Shown here: positions 1 to 6,750 of the stretch, piece by piece | Layout: each line of letters begins with the position of its first letter | How positions within the stretch are numbered: the first letter of the stretch is position 1 | From: Firmicutes bacterium UBA5500 | GTDB taxonomy: Bacteria > Bacillota > UBA994 > UBA5500 | Reading direction: 5' to 3' | DNA length: 10,419 bases | NCBI GenBank assembly: GCA_002427055.1 | Contig: DIPA01000108.1 | Location: forward strand, 5,247 to 15,665 | Made by a program: the position numbers and the translations under genes | Notes under the pieces: generated by a model | What the model was told of the DNA's origin: nothing | The model's database searches: none | What the model saw: only the letters and a program-made list of their open reading frames with translations

Positions 1-882
1 ATCGCACTGATAGATGTAATAAGGCCGTACACGAATTTTAAGCAGTCCCTGCACCAGCTGCTTCATGATAGCGGGGGAATCGTTAATGCCACGCAACAAG
101 ACAGTCTGATTACCTAAGGGGATGCCTGCATCAGCTAAACGCTCGCAGGCTGCTTTTGTTGCAGGCGTAATTTCCTTGGGATGGTTGAAGTGTACGTTGA
201 CATATAAGGGATGATATTTGCGCAGCATGGCCACCAACTCGGGCGTAATGCGCTGCGGCATGACAACCGGAGCCCGACTACCGATGCGTATGATTTCAAC
301 GTGCGGAATCTGGCGCAAAGCCTTCAGGATATACTCAAGGCGCTCGTTGCTGAGCATGAGGGCGTCGCCGCCAGACAGAAGTACATCGCGTACGCTCGGG
401 GTACGGCGAATATAATCGATAGACGCATTGATCTCTTGCTGACTACGCGCTTGATCGGTAGCACCGGCAATACGCCGTCTAGTGCAATGCCTGCAATACA
501 TAGAACATTGGTCGGTGACTAAGAAAAGCACCCGATCGGGGTAACGATGCGTAAGACCGTGTGCCGGCGAATCGGTATCTTCGAGCAAGGGATCGGCCAT
601 ATCTTCTTCGGCGTAATATAACTCACGTACCGTAGGAATTGCTTGCCGCCGGATCGGGCAATTAGGATCGTCGGGGTCGATTAAACTGGCATAGTAAGGC
701 GTAATAGCCATACGCAAAGCTGACAAGCAATCGCGCACGCCTTGTTCTTCCTCCGGCGTCAGGGGAATAACCTGTTTAAGGGTATCAATATCTACTAGGC
801 GATTCTTGAGCTGCCAATGCCAGTCATTCCATTCAGCCGGCGTAACATCTTTCCATATAGGAATACGACGATAATCGCGCAT
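1..882 (-). CDS. kamA: Lysine 2,3-aminomutase, N-terminal 294 residues (cut by window edge)
   Basis: Radical-SAM, PLP-dependent enzyme that converts L-lysine to L-beta-lysine, the first step of lysine fermentation; cytoplasmic. Translation of the minus strand from the ATG at 882 stays open to position 1. It shows the cluster motif C126-S-M-Y-C130-R-H-C133 followed by TRRR, and an LLSGGDAL segment typical of SAM binding in this family. The numbering runs one ahead of the Clostridium subterminale enzyme (Cys125/129/132), so the last visible residue, Asp294 in YYIYQCD, matches the Asp293 that holds the substrate amino group. This favours lysine over glutamate as substrate. Roughly 120 residues, including the PLP lysine, lie outside the window. 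Start choice: AAGGAGG at 891-897, 8 nt before the ATG. It follows kdd by 80 nt on the same strand and is probably co-transcribed with it. The adjacent kdd makes an arginine or glutamate aminomutase unlikely. Confidence 0.95.
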   Translation of the reverse strand, partial: MRDYRRIPIWKDVTPAEWNDWHWQLKNRLVDIDTLKQVIPLTPEEEQGVRDCLSALRMAITPYYASLIDPDDPNCPIRRQAIPTVRELYYAEEDMADPLLEDTDSPAHGLTHRYPDRVLFLVTDQCSMYCRHCTRRRIAGATDQARSQQEINASIDYIRRTPSVRDVLLSGGDALMLSNERLEYILKALRQIPHVEIIRIGSRAPVVMPQRITPELVAMLRKYHPLYVNVHFNHPKEITPATKAACERLADAGIPLGNQTVLLRGINDSPAIMKQLVQGLLKIRVRPYYIYQCD

Positions 883-962
883 CAGGGGAACCTCCTTTTT
901 TCATTTTGTTAGGCTAGGCAGGGTCTCTCCCCTACTGTCTATCCAAAGCAAATGCTTAACGC

Positions 963-2009
963 CTATTTAACGTAGTTGTCCATAAAGAATCGATACAAGA
1001 CCGGGTTTTCGCGTAGCACCTCGAGGGCAATTTCGGCATGCCCCTCGGTATAACCGTTACCGATAATCATCGTAACCTCTTTGCCAACACCTTCGGCACC
1101 GAGGGCGGCAGCAGTGAAACTGGTGGCCATGCTAAAGAAGTAGACCACCCCACCATCTTTAGCCGCCAAGATAGAGCCCATCTCCGTGCCTGGGATATTC
1201 ACACAGTTGATGACGAGATCGGCCATTTTACCGTTAGTTACTGCGGCAATAGCTTCCATGGTAGCAACAGCTTTAGTAGCGTCAAGGCTGAGCACTACGT
1301 CGGCTAGGCCGAGATCGCGTACACGCTGGGTACTAGCCGGGCTATGAGTACCGGCGATGACTTTGCCGGTAACACCGGCCCGTTTCTGGGCCTCATGCAG
1401 GCATAGCAAGCCCGACTTGCCACCGGCTCCAATAACAAGAACAGTGTCGCCGGGGCGTACCAGCTTAGCTGCCTGAGCCGGAGCTCCGGCTACGTCGAGC
1501 ACAGCTAGGGCGAGGGTGTTGGGCATGTCGGCCGGAAGCTTAGCATAAATACCTGATTCAAATAAAATCGCTTGGCCTTTGATTTGCACTTGGTCGACAT
1601 CCATATGTACGGCCACTATCTCGTCGATGCGTAGCGGAGTAAGCGATAGTGAAACGAGCGAGGCAATTTGATCGCCTACTTCTAGATCAATTTTGCCGGC
1701 TAAGTCGGCCCCGATGGCTGCAACTTGGCCGGTGAACATGCCTCCGGACCCGGTGTTGGGGTTATGATGCTTGCCTCGTTCGTTGACCAGCTCGAGGATG
1801 ATTTGGCGCACCCTGGCCTCGTCATTACCCGCCCGTTTCTTAATTTCGGTAAAGCTGGCGGAATCGATGTTTAGGCTATGTACATCGACTAAGATTTCAT
1901 TACTGTAGGGCTGCATATCGTTATCGATTTTCCAAGCTTGCTGGGGTAACACACCTTGGGGGTCAAGAACACGATGAGTGCCGTAAGCGCATCCGCGTTT
2001 GTTGTACAT
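963..2009 (-). CDS. kdd: L-erythro-3,5-diaminohexanoate dehydrogenase
   Basis: NAD(P)-dependent oxidative deamination of L-erythro-3,5-diaminohexanoate to 5-amino-3-oxohexanoate, a middle step of lysine fermentation after the two aminomutases. The product is 348 residues, close to the family's usual 340-350. The N-terminus (YGTHRVLDPQGVLPQQAWKI, residues 9-28) is characteristic. A medium-chain-dehydrogenase-like fold is suggested by GSGGMFTGQV (87-96) and the nucleotide-binding VIGAGGKSG (192-200); GMVVY-like strand GGVVYFFSMATSF lies near 286-298. An in-frame ATG exists at 2072, but I chose the one at 2009. It has GGAGG at 2017-2021 with 7 nt spacing, family homology begins just after it, and the upstream ATG falls inside the predicted sigma-54 promoter. 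First visible gene of a minus-strand unit kdd-kamA. Regulation is probably by an enhancer-binding protein acting at the promoter at 2061-2076. Confidence 0.93.
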   Translation of the reverse strand: MYNKRGCAYGTHRVLDPQGVLPQQAWKIDNDMQPYSNEILVDVHSLNIDSASFTEIKKRAGNDEARVRQIILELVNERGKHHNPNTGSGGMFTGQVAAIGADLAGKIDLEVGDQIASLVSLSLTPLRIDEIVAVHMDVDQVQIKGQAILFESGIYAKLPADMPNTLALAVLDVAGAPAQAAKLVRPGDTVLVIGAGGKSGLLCLHEAQKRAGVTGKVIAGTHSPASTQRVRDLGLADVVLSLDATKAVATMEAIAAVTNGKMADLVINCVNIPGTEMGSILAAKDGGVVYFFSMATSFTAAALGAEGVGKEVTMIIGNGYTEGHAEIALEVLRENPVLYRFFMDNYVK

Positions 2010-2060
2010 ACAATATCCTCCTTCGCATGAGCCATTATTTAAGCTGTTACCCTTATTACT

Positions 2061-2076
2061 AGCAAAAAGCATGCCA
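2061..2076 (-). promoter_or_regulatory. Sigma-54 (-24/-12) promoter of kdd
   Basis: On the minus strand the sequence reads TGGCATGCTTTTTGCT. The invariant GG (2075-2074) and GC (2063-2062) are separated by exactly 10 nt, and it differs from the TGGCAC-N5-TTGC consensus only by C to T at the last base of the -24 box. Transcription would start near 2050, giving a leader of about 40 nt that contains the kdd ribosome binding site. A sigma-54 activator gene lies in the same window (6751-8151), which raises the likelihood that this is functional. Confidence 0.75.
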
Positions 2077-2079
2077 TAT

Positions 2080-2110
2080 GGGGGGTGGGGGTTGGGAAGT
2101 GAGAAATGGG
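2080..2110 (+). other. G-tract cluster with quadruplex potential
   Basis: Four runs of three or more G occur on the plus strand: six G at 2080-2085, five at 2087-2091, three at 2094-2096 and three at 2108-2110, with loops of 1, 2 and 11 nt. The cluster begins 4 nt behind the -24 element of the sigma-54 promoter. It fits a loose G-quadruplex pattern (last loop long) and stands out from the otherwise AT-rich intergenic DNA. Confidence 0.4.
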
Positions 2111-2166
2111 AGAAGAGATATGGAAGAAAACATTAAGTTGCCTGTTGAGTAAAAAGCATGAGAACT

Positions 2167-2218
2167 ACTATGTAATAGTGTTAAATTGATAGTTTTGGAA
2201 AGTTGCCATTGGAACTAT
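2167..2218. promoter_or_regulatory. Candidate upstream activator-binding dyads
   Basis: Two inverted repeats lie about 115-170 nt upstream of the predicted kdd start site, where sigma-54 activators usually bind. One is a perfect dyad ACTAT-GTA-ATAGT (2167-2179). The other is ATAGTT (2189-2194) facing AACTAT (2213-2218). A further ATAGTT occurs at 2253-2258. The half-sites share a core, as expected for a dimeric Fis-type HTH. This is pattern only; the region also carries the divergent ABC operon promoter, so these sites could regulate that instead. Confidence 0.3.
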
Positions 2219-2222
2219 TTGC

Positions 2223-2257
2223 TTGCTATTAGCGTCTATCTGTTGGTAACATATAGT
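2223..2257 (+). promoter_or_regulatory. Weak candidate promoter of the ABC operon
   Basis: TTGCTA (2223-2228) and TAACAT (2247-2252), 18 nt apart, each match 4 of 6 bases of the sigma-70 family boxes. An overlapping TATAGT at 2252-2257 is a better -10 but has no good -35 at normal spacing. The operon must have a promoter in this 284-nt divergent region; this is only the best-placed candidate. Confidence 0.2.
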
Positions 2258-2293
2258 TAGTTTGCAGGCATGTTGCGAGGGAGTTGAACTAAA

Positions 2294-3001
2294 TTGCCCA
2301 GCAATATTATCGAGGTTAAAGATTTACGTAAGGTGTACCATATTGGCACTGAAAAGGTGGTGGCGCTAAATCATATCACTTTGGATATTCAGGAAGGAGA
2401 GTTTTGCTGTCTATTGGGGACGTCGGGTTCAGGCAAGTCGACGCTATTGAACATGTTAGCCGGCTTAGAAAAGCCCTCGTTCGGCAGCGTGCGCATCAAG
2501 GGGCAGAACATCGAAAAGATGAGTGAGAAAAAGCTGGCTCGTTTTAGGCAGGATAACGTTGGCTTTATTTTTCAATCTTATAACCTAATCCCAACCCTCA
2601 CTGCTTTAGAAAACACAGCAATGCCACTTATCTTTCGTGGCATGTCACGTAGACGGCGTGATGCCGTAGCACGAGAGACTCTACGCCGGGTAGGGCTGGC
2701 CAGCCATTTGGCTCATCGGCCGACGCAGATGAGCGGCGGGCAACAACAGCGCGTAGGCATAGCGCGTGCTTTGGTGAGCAGGCCGCCTATTGTGTTTGCC
2801 GATGAGCCGACCGGCAACCTAGATACGAAAACGACGCGGGAGGTCATGGAGTTGATGACCAGCATGACCGAGGATTTCGGGCAGACGCTGGTGCTGGTGA
2901 CACATGACCTATCAATTGCATCTTATGCCCACCGCATTATTCACATCAGCGACGGAAATATCGTGAGGATAGAGAGAAACAGAAAGAGGATGGCCAAATG
3001 A
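2294..3001 (+). CDS. ABC transporter ATPase, MacB/LolD (FtsE-like) type
   Basis: Cytoplasmic ATPase that powers the membrane complex encoded by the next two genes. All nucleotide-binding motifs are intact in its 235 residues: Walker [10 protein letters not shown] (42-50), Q-loop Gln94 in FIFQSYN, signature MSGGQQQR (146-153), Walker B IVFADEP (166-172) with catalytic Glu171, D-loop GNLD (174-177) and H-loop His204 in VTHD. Length and the [17 protein letters not shown] segment are typical of the MacB/LolD subfamily, which works mechanically on extracytoplasmic substrates and does not import solutes. The start is TTG at 2294, with a GAGGGAG ribosome binding site at 2277-2283, 10 nt before it. 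The first ATG lies 53 codons in, past Walker A, so it cannot be the start. The TGA overlaps the ATG of the next gene (ATGA, 2998-3001), implying translational coupling. Substrate unknown. Confidence 0.93.
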   Translation: MPSNIIEVKDLRKVYHIGTEKVVALNHITLDIQEGEFCCLLGTSGSGKSTLLNMLAGLEKPSFGSVRIKGQNIEKMSEKKLARFRQDNVGFIFQSYNLIPTLTALENTAMPLIFRGMSRRRRDAVARETLRRVGLASHLAHRPTQMSGGQQQRVGIARALVSRPPIVFADEPTGNLDTKTTREVMELMTSMTEDFGQTLVLVTHDLSIASYAHRIIHISDGNIVRIERNRKRMAK

Positions 3002-5187
3002 AGAGAATAGTTGCTTTGTTACTTTGCGTACTGCTAATCGCTTCTGCTGCCGGCGATGTGGCAAGCGTGCTGGCTGCGGGAGAAAAGCCGGAAATTAAGA
3101 TTAAGAATTATTCAGTGCGTAGTGTGCTGGGTGTTTCCAGTGTTTACGAGGTTAACCTGTGTCTTAAATGGGAGAAAACAGTTAACAATTATCCCATAGA
3201 AAGCCTAGAGCTAGTTACTGATGGCGCCCATTTCAAACCTGCGATAAGGCGAGGAAATAGCTATACAGTATCAAACGAAGCCCTAGATGCAAACGGGTTA
3301 ATCAATGATCTTAACTCTACAGGAGGTACAGCTTCGCAAACATTCTATTTTATATCTTTAGACAATAGTGCGCAACTCTCGCTTGATTTCGATTTCGGGT
3401 ATACGAAAGAGGGCGTCATAGCAAGTGGCAACTCCTCTGACTCCATTACAGTCGTAAAATCTGTACCAGACCCTGAAGCGCCCAAACCTGATCCTGAACC
3501 AGAGCCTGACCCTGAACCTGTTGACACAACTAAATACAAACCTGTAATTGGTATTGCTAGCGACGTTGCTCTACCGTTACTTGACCCATCCACAGAGGAA
3601 CTATTGATCCCGATAAAAAACTCGTCTATCTTCTCAGCTAATAAGGTCACGATAGTCATGGAGGCGACAGACAAAGAGAAGCCACTCTTTTCGGCTAACC
3701 GTCTGCGCATGTCTACCTCAATTAACATTCTGAGTCGCGATCAGACTAAAGATGCCAAATTTGCTATCAAACTGGCTCCGGGCGCCAAGACCGGCATTCA
3801 CCAAATTACGCTTAACTATATCTTCCATAATATACACGGCGATCGCTTCACCGACTCGGAAACGGGTTACGTTCAGGTTGAAAACCGTAATGCAGCTCCT
3901 CGATTGTCGGCCTCCTGCTCCGAAGGGTTAATGCCGGGCCAGCAATCACAAGTTGAATTTACGCTCACGAACCACGGCACTACTGCGGCCCGCAATGTGA
4001 GAATAACACTAGAAGGGCTTGACCCGGCAGGAATTGCGCTAATTGGCGATATCGACGTAAGGCATGTGGATTTAATTGAAGGTGGCGAGAGCGCTAACAT
4101 AGACTACACTTTACTGCCCGCTAAATCGCTAGAAGGCTCGTCCTCCAGACTACAGCTTAAGGTAGACTACTCCGATACCGATGGCGTAACCTATAGCGAC
4201 ACAAACGCTGTCTTTCTTCCGCTGTATGGAGTCCAAGAAGAGGACAAAGGCGTGCCACGGCTAATTATCAGCAAATATAGTTTTGACCCACCCGTGATTA
4301 GGGCCGGGAGCGAGTGCACTCTCTTCCTTGAACTGCAGAATACGTCGCGCAGCAAGACAATTACTAACTTGAAGGTTACTATTCTGTCGGACGAGGGTAT
4401 CTTTCTGCCTGTAGATGCCAGCAATACTGTTTTCATTGAGAGCATTGCTGCTGGAGATATGGTAGCAGTTTCGCTGCCAATGGCAACGAAAGCAGACGCT
4501 GAAAACAAAACTTACCCGCTTAAGATTTCTTTTGACTATGAAGATAGCCAGGGCGCAGCACATAACTCGCAAGAGATGATTAGTGTCCCGGTGAATCAGA
4601 ATTCACGTTTGGTCGTTGGGGAGATTGCGCTCTATGGAGAGCCGATGCTGCATGAAATGGTGCCTGTCAACGTCGAGTTTTATAATCTGGGGAAAACGAT
4701 TCTCTATAACCTGATGGTTAAAGCCGAAGGCCCTTTTAAAATGGAAGGTGGCAGATACTTTGTAGGCAACTTCAATCCGGGCGCCAGTGACTCGTTCAAC
4801 TTCGCAGTTACTCCTACCGAGCCCGGCGAACAAGTTGGCGAAGTGATCTTCCAATTTGAAGATTCGATTGGCACGCAACACGAAGTCAAACGCGAATTGA
4901 AATTAGAAGTAATTGAGCCCTTTTATCCTGACGACCCGGGCATGGATGAACCACTGCCACCTCCGCCAACGAATAAGTGGAAATATGTCGGTATTGGCGC
5001 TGGGGTGTTGGTGCTTGCCGCGGCTGGTTTTGTGTTCTGGCGCCGTCGTAAGATGCAGAAAAAGCTGGAATTACAGCGCGCACAAGATTTGACAGCTGCA
5101 GCCCAAGCAGTTGTACCAGAGATTGAATACGTTGGCTTTGAAGACGAGGTCGAACCAGATCATCCTGAACCAGAGCAAAAAGACTAG
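2998..5187 (+). CDS. Exported, membrane-anchored multi-domain protein (COG1361/CARDB-like modules), putative ABC exporter adaptor
   Basis: Probable extracytoplasmic partner of the surrounding ATPase and permease. The 729 residues show a signal peptide (KR at 2-3, hydrophobic 4-18, likely cleavage near 26/27 in SVLAAGE), an N-terminal beta-rich domain (28-155), an Asp/Glu/Pro linker (157-175), then about four beta-sandwich-like modules (about 180-295, 302-410, 420-535, 537-640). The last three open alike: RLSAS...PGQQSQVEFTLTN, RLIIS...AGSECTLFLELQN, RLVVG...HEMVPVNVEFYN. A Pro-rich stalk (650-658) precedes one transmembrane helix (662-681), then WRRRK and a 45-residue tail ending very acidic, inside the cell. 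Such modules resemble COG1361 and CARDB/NEW3 families; I infer this by pattern, not by search. No Cys lipobox, no MacA-type coiled coil or lipoyl domain. Its ATG overlaps the ATPase stop; the permease follows after 10 nt. Could instead be a sensor or surface-binding component. Confidence 0.8.
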   Translation: MKRIVALLLCVLLIASAAGDVASVLAAGEKPEIKIKNYSVRSVLGVSSVYEVNLCLKWEKTVNNYPIESLELVTDGAHFKPAIRRGNSYTVSNEALDANGLINDLNSTGGTASQTFYFISLDNSAQLSLDFDFGYTKEGVIASGNSSDSITVVKSVPDPEAPKPDPEPEPDPEPVDTTKYKPVIGIASDVALPLLDPSTEELLIPIKNSSIFSANKVTIVMEATDKEKPLFSANRLRMSTSINILSRDQTKDAKFAIKLAPGAKTGIHQITLNYIFHNIHGDRFTDSETGYVQVENRNAAPRLSASCSEGLMPGQQSQVEFTLTNHGTTAARNVRITLEGLDPAGIALIGDIDVRHVDLIEGGESANIDYTLLPAKSLEGSSSRLQLKVDYSDTDGVTYSDTNAVFLPLYGVQEEDKGVPRLIISKYSFDPPVIRAGSECTLFLELQNTSRSKTITNLKVTILSDEGIFLPVDASNTVFIESIAAGDMVAVSLPMATKADAENKTYPLKISFDYEDSQGAAHNSQEMISVPVNQNSRLVVGEIALYGEPMLHEMVPVNVEFYNLGKTILYNLMVKAEGPFKMEGGRYFVGNFNPGASDSFNFAVTPTEPGEQVGEVIFQFEDSIGTQHEVKRELKLEVIEPFYPDDPGMDEPLPPPPTNKWKYVGIGAGVLVLAAAGFVFWRRRKMQKKLELQRAQDLTAAAQAVVPEIEYVGFEDEVEPDHPEPEQKD
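3469..3522 (+). repeat. Low-complexity Pro-Asp-Glu linker repeat
   Basis: Codons 158-175 of the exported protein are a degenerate run of CCTGAW / CCAGAG-type hexamers encoding alternating Pro, Asp and Glu (for example PDPEPEPDPEP). It separates the N-terminal domain from the beta-sandwich modules and is likely an extended spacer. On the opposite strand it reads as a Gly-Ser run inside a spurious open frame. Confidence 0.6.
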
Positions 5188-5197
5188 GTGATTAGGT

Positions 5198-6523
5198 ATG
5201 AAATTCTTTGATCTAATCAACCTCTCACTAAAGAATTTCTTCCGGCGCAAGGTGCGTTCGTTTCTGACTATTCTGGGCGTAACGATTGGCACGGCTGCCG
5301 TGGTGGTAATGCTTTCATTGGGGATTGGTATGAGCCAAGGTTTTGAAAAGCAGATGGAGATGATGGGCAGCCTGACGACGATTGAGGTAAACCGCTATTA
5401 CCATGACGAGTCGCCACGCGGTGGCCGCCAAGAACCGACCACTATTGACGACAAGGTGATTGATAAGATCAACCAAATTAAGGGCGTTAAGGTTGTTACG
5501 CCGGTGATGTATCGCTCAGGCAAGCTGATTTCGGGCAAATATGTGGCTTGGGCTCAGTTTTATGGTATCAGCCCGGAAGCGATGGAGGCACTAGGATATG
5601 TGGCGGCGGAAGGACGCCTGCTCAACCCCGGAGAACACGACATGTTGCTATTTGGTGCCGGAGCGACGCAGAATTTCTATAACCCGAAGACGAGCCGCTG
5701 GGGTAACCCGGGTGGGCGACCGCCGGTAAACGTAATGACCGATCGTATTGAAATGACACTAGACGAGATGTATGGTGAGAAATATGCCGATCCCAACAAA
5801 AAGCCAGCCAAGCTATACAAAGTGAGGACCGCCGGGGTCCTGGAACAGATGAATGGCCAGCAAGACTGGAGCGTAGTTGTGGATATTGGCTACCTACAGA
5901 AGATAGTACGTGAATTCAATATTTCGCAGGGTAGCTTTTCGGTTACGAGTAGCCCCTACGAACAAGCTCTGGTTAAAGTAGAAGATGTGAATCAGGTAGA
6001 TCAGGTGCTGAAAGAGATCAAGGCCATGAAGCTGGGCACCTATAGCCTGCAAGATATTTTGAAGGGCATGAAGGAGCAACTGTTCATGATTCAGGCGGTG
6101 CTTGGCGGGATTGGTGCCATGTCGCTCTTGGTGGCGGCACTCGGCATCACTAATACGATGGTCATGTCTATTTATGAACGTACGCGGGAAATTGGCGTGA
6201 TGAAAGTGCTGGGCTGCCTGCTTACGGATATTCGCAAGCTCTTCCTTTGGGAGGCCGGTATTATTGGCTTCACAGGGGGCGTGGTGGGCCTGTTGCTCAG
6301 CATACTGGCCTCATACCTACTCAATCGCTTTGGCGGGAATTTGGGTGGACTGCTGGGTGGAGGCTATGCCCCGGATGGAACGCGACTGCCGATTTCGGTA
6401 ATTCCAATGTGGCTCGGGGTTTCGGCCGTTGGCTTCGCGACGTTGGTCGGCCTAGTATCGGGCTTCTACCCAGCCAACCGCGCCATGAAACTCTCCGCCC
6501 TCGACGCCATCCGCTCCGAGTGA
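5198..6523 (+). CDS. ABC transporter permease, MacB/FtsX family
   Basis: Integral membrane subunit of the ABC complex, 441 residues, with the standard MacB layout. An amphipathic N-terminus (SLKNFFRRKVRSFLTILGV) leads into helix 1 (about 22-45). A large extracytoplasmic MacB_PCD-like domain (about 46-290) follows, then helices at about 296-318, 347-375 and 400-422. The FtsX-domain signature YERTREIGVMKVLG (326-339) and the end FYPANRAMKLSALDAIRSE (423-441) are classical. The cytoplasmic loop with this signature is where the ATPase is expected to dock. Start ATG at 5198 with AGGTGA about 8 nt upstream; it lies 10 nt after the exported protein's stop, so all three are one operon. The extracytoplasmic domain presumably contacts the modular protein. 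The unit could export a peptide, lipid or antibiotic, or transmit force to envelope enzymes; nothing in the sequence decides this. Confidence 0.92.
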   Translation: MKFFDLINLSLKNFFRRKVRSFLTILGVTIGTAAVVVMLSLGIGMSQGFEKQMEMMGSLTTIEVNRYYHDESPRGGRQEPTTIDDKVIDKINQIKGVKVVTPVMYRSGKLISGKYVAWAQFYGISPEAMEALGYVAAEGRLLNPGEHDMLLFGAGATQNFYNPKTSRWGNPGGRPPVNVMTDRIEMTLDEMYGEKYADPNKKPAKLYKVRTAGVLEQMNGQQDWSVVVDIGYLQKIVREFNISQGSFSVTSSPYEQALVKVEDVNQVDQVLKEIKAMKLGTYSLQDILKGMKEQLFMIQAVLGGIGAMSLLVAALGITNTMVMSIYERTREIGVMKVLGCLLTDIRKLFLWEAGIIGFTGGVVGLLLSILASYLLNRFGGNLGGLLGGGYAPDGTRLPISVIPMWLGVSAVGFATLVGLVSGFYPANRAMKLSALDAIRSE

Positions 6524-6539
6524 GACAGGGGGACGTACT

Positions 6540-6556
6540 GAGATTGCTGAAAAAGT
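6540..6556 (+). repeat. Copy of the 17-nt GAGAYTGCTGAAAAAGT motif
   Basis: Reads GAGATTGCTGAAAAAGT, matching 16 of 17 bases of the copy at 8400-8416. It begins 17 nt after the permease stop codon. The bases between stop and motif include AGGGGGAC, which also follows the speB stop codon on the other strand before that region's inverted partial copy of the motif. Confidence 0.6.
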
Positions 6557-6578
6557 TTCCTGTGACAAAGAGAGGGGA

Positions 6579-6640
6579 CCACGGGGTGTTGCTTAGGGCC
6601 GGCGATTGAGCCAGAGCATCTGAGCGGCATCACCCTGTGG
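6579..6640. repeat. Imperfect inverted repeat downstream of the permease gene
   Basis: Arms 6579-6592 and 6627-6640 pair at 12 of 14 positions (CCACGGGGTG facing CACCCTGTGG), around a 34-nt loop. It lies between the 17-nt motif copy and the terminator and may be a decayed relative of the longer palindrome at 8451-8630. Confidence 0.45.
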
Positions 6641-6682
6641 CGTGACTAGTTCTAGCTGTGATAGGAATGGCTAGAGAACCTT

Positions 6683-6723
6683 ACGGCTCCCGCATCCAAA
6701 TCATCGGATGGGGAGCCGTTTTT
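6683..6723 (+). terminator. Rho-independent terminator of the ABC operon
   Basis: ACGGCTCCC (6683-6691) pairs perfectly with GGGAGCCGT (6711-6719). The stem continues, after one bulged G, with CATCC (6693-6697) facing GGATG (6706-6710), and closes on an 8-nt loop. It is followed by a five-T run (6719-6723) on the plus strand. No T run follows on the minus strand, so it should mainly stop transcripts from the plus-strand operon, although it lies only 28 nt beyond the stop of the converging activator gene. Confidence 0.8.
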
Positions 6724-6750
6724 GCATACAACAAGCTCTGTGCCGCTAAC

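Noticed and set aside
211..522. Plus-strand open frames opposite kamA
   Set aside because: Antisense to the radical-SAM core including the CxxxCxxC region; the minus-strand reading is unambiguous.
946..957. Small palindrome AAGCA-AA-TGCTT between kdd and kamA
   Set aside because: Only 5-bp arms and no T run; too short to call an operator or terminator.
2010..2072. In-frame ATG at 2072 as start of kdd (21 extra residues)
   Set aside because: It lies within the predicted sigma-54 promoter, has no ribosome binding site, and the extra residues do not resemble the family; the ATG at 2009 has GGAGG at 7 nt.
2195..2226. Possible second sigma-54 promoter reading toward the ABC operon (TTGG...TTGC)
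   Set aside because: The GG to GC spacing is 8 or 12 nt, not the required 10.
3345..3728. 127-codon minus-strand open frame with a Gly-Ser run
   Set aside because: The GSGSG run is the reverse reading of the Pro-Asp-Glu linker codons of the exported protein; no independent coding signal.
6247..6609. 120-codon plus-strand frame overlapping the end of the permease
   Set aside because: Out of frame with the conserved FtsX C-terminus and without a ribosome binding site.
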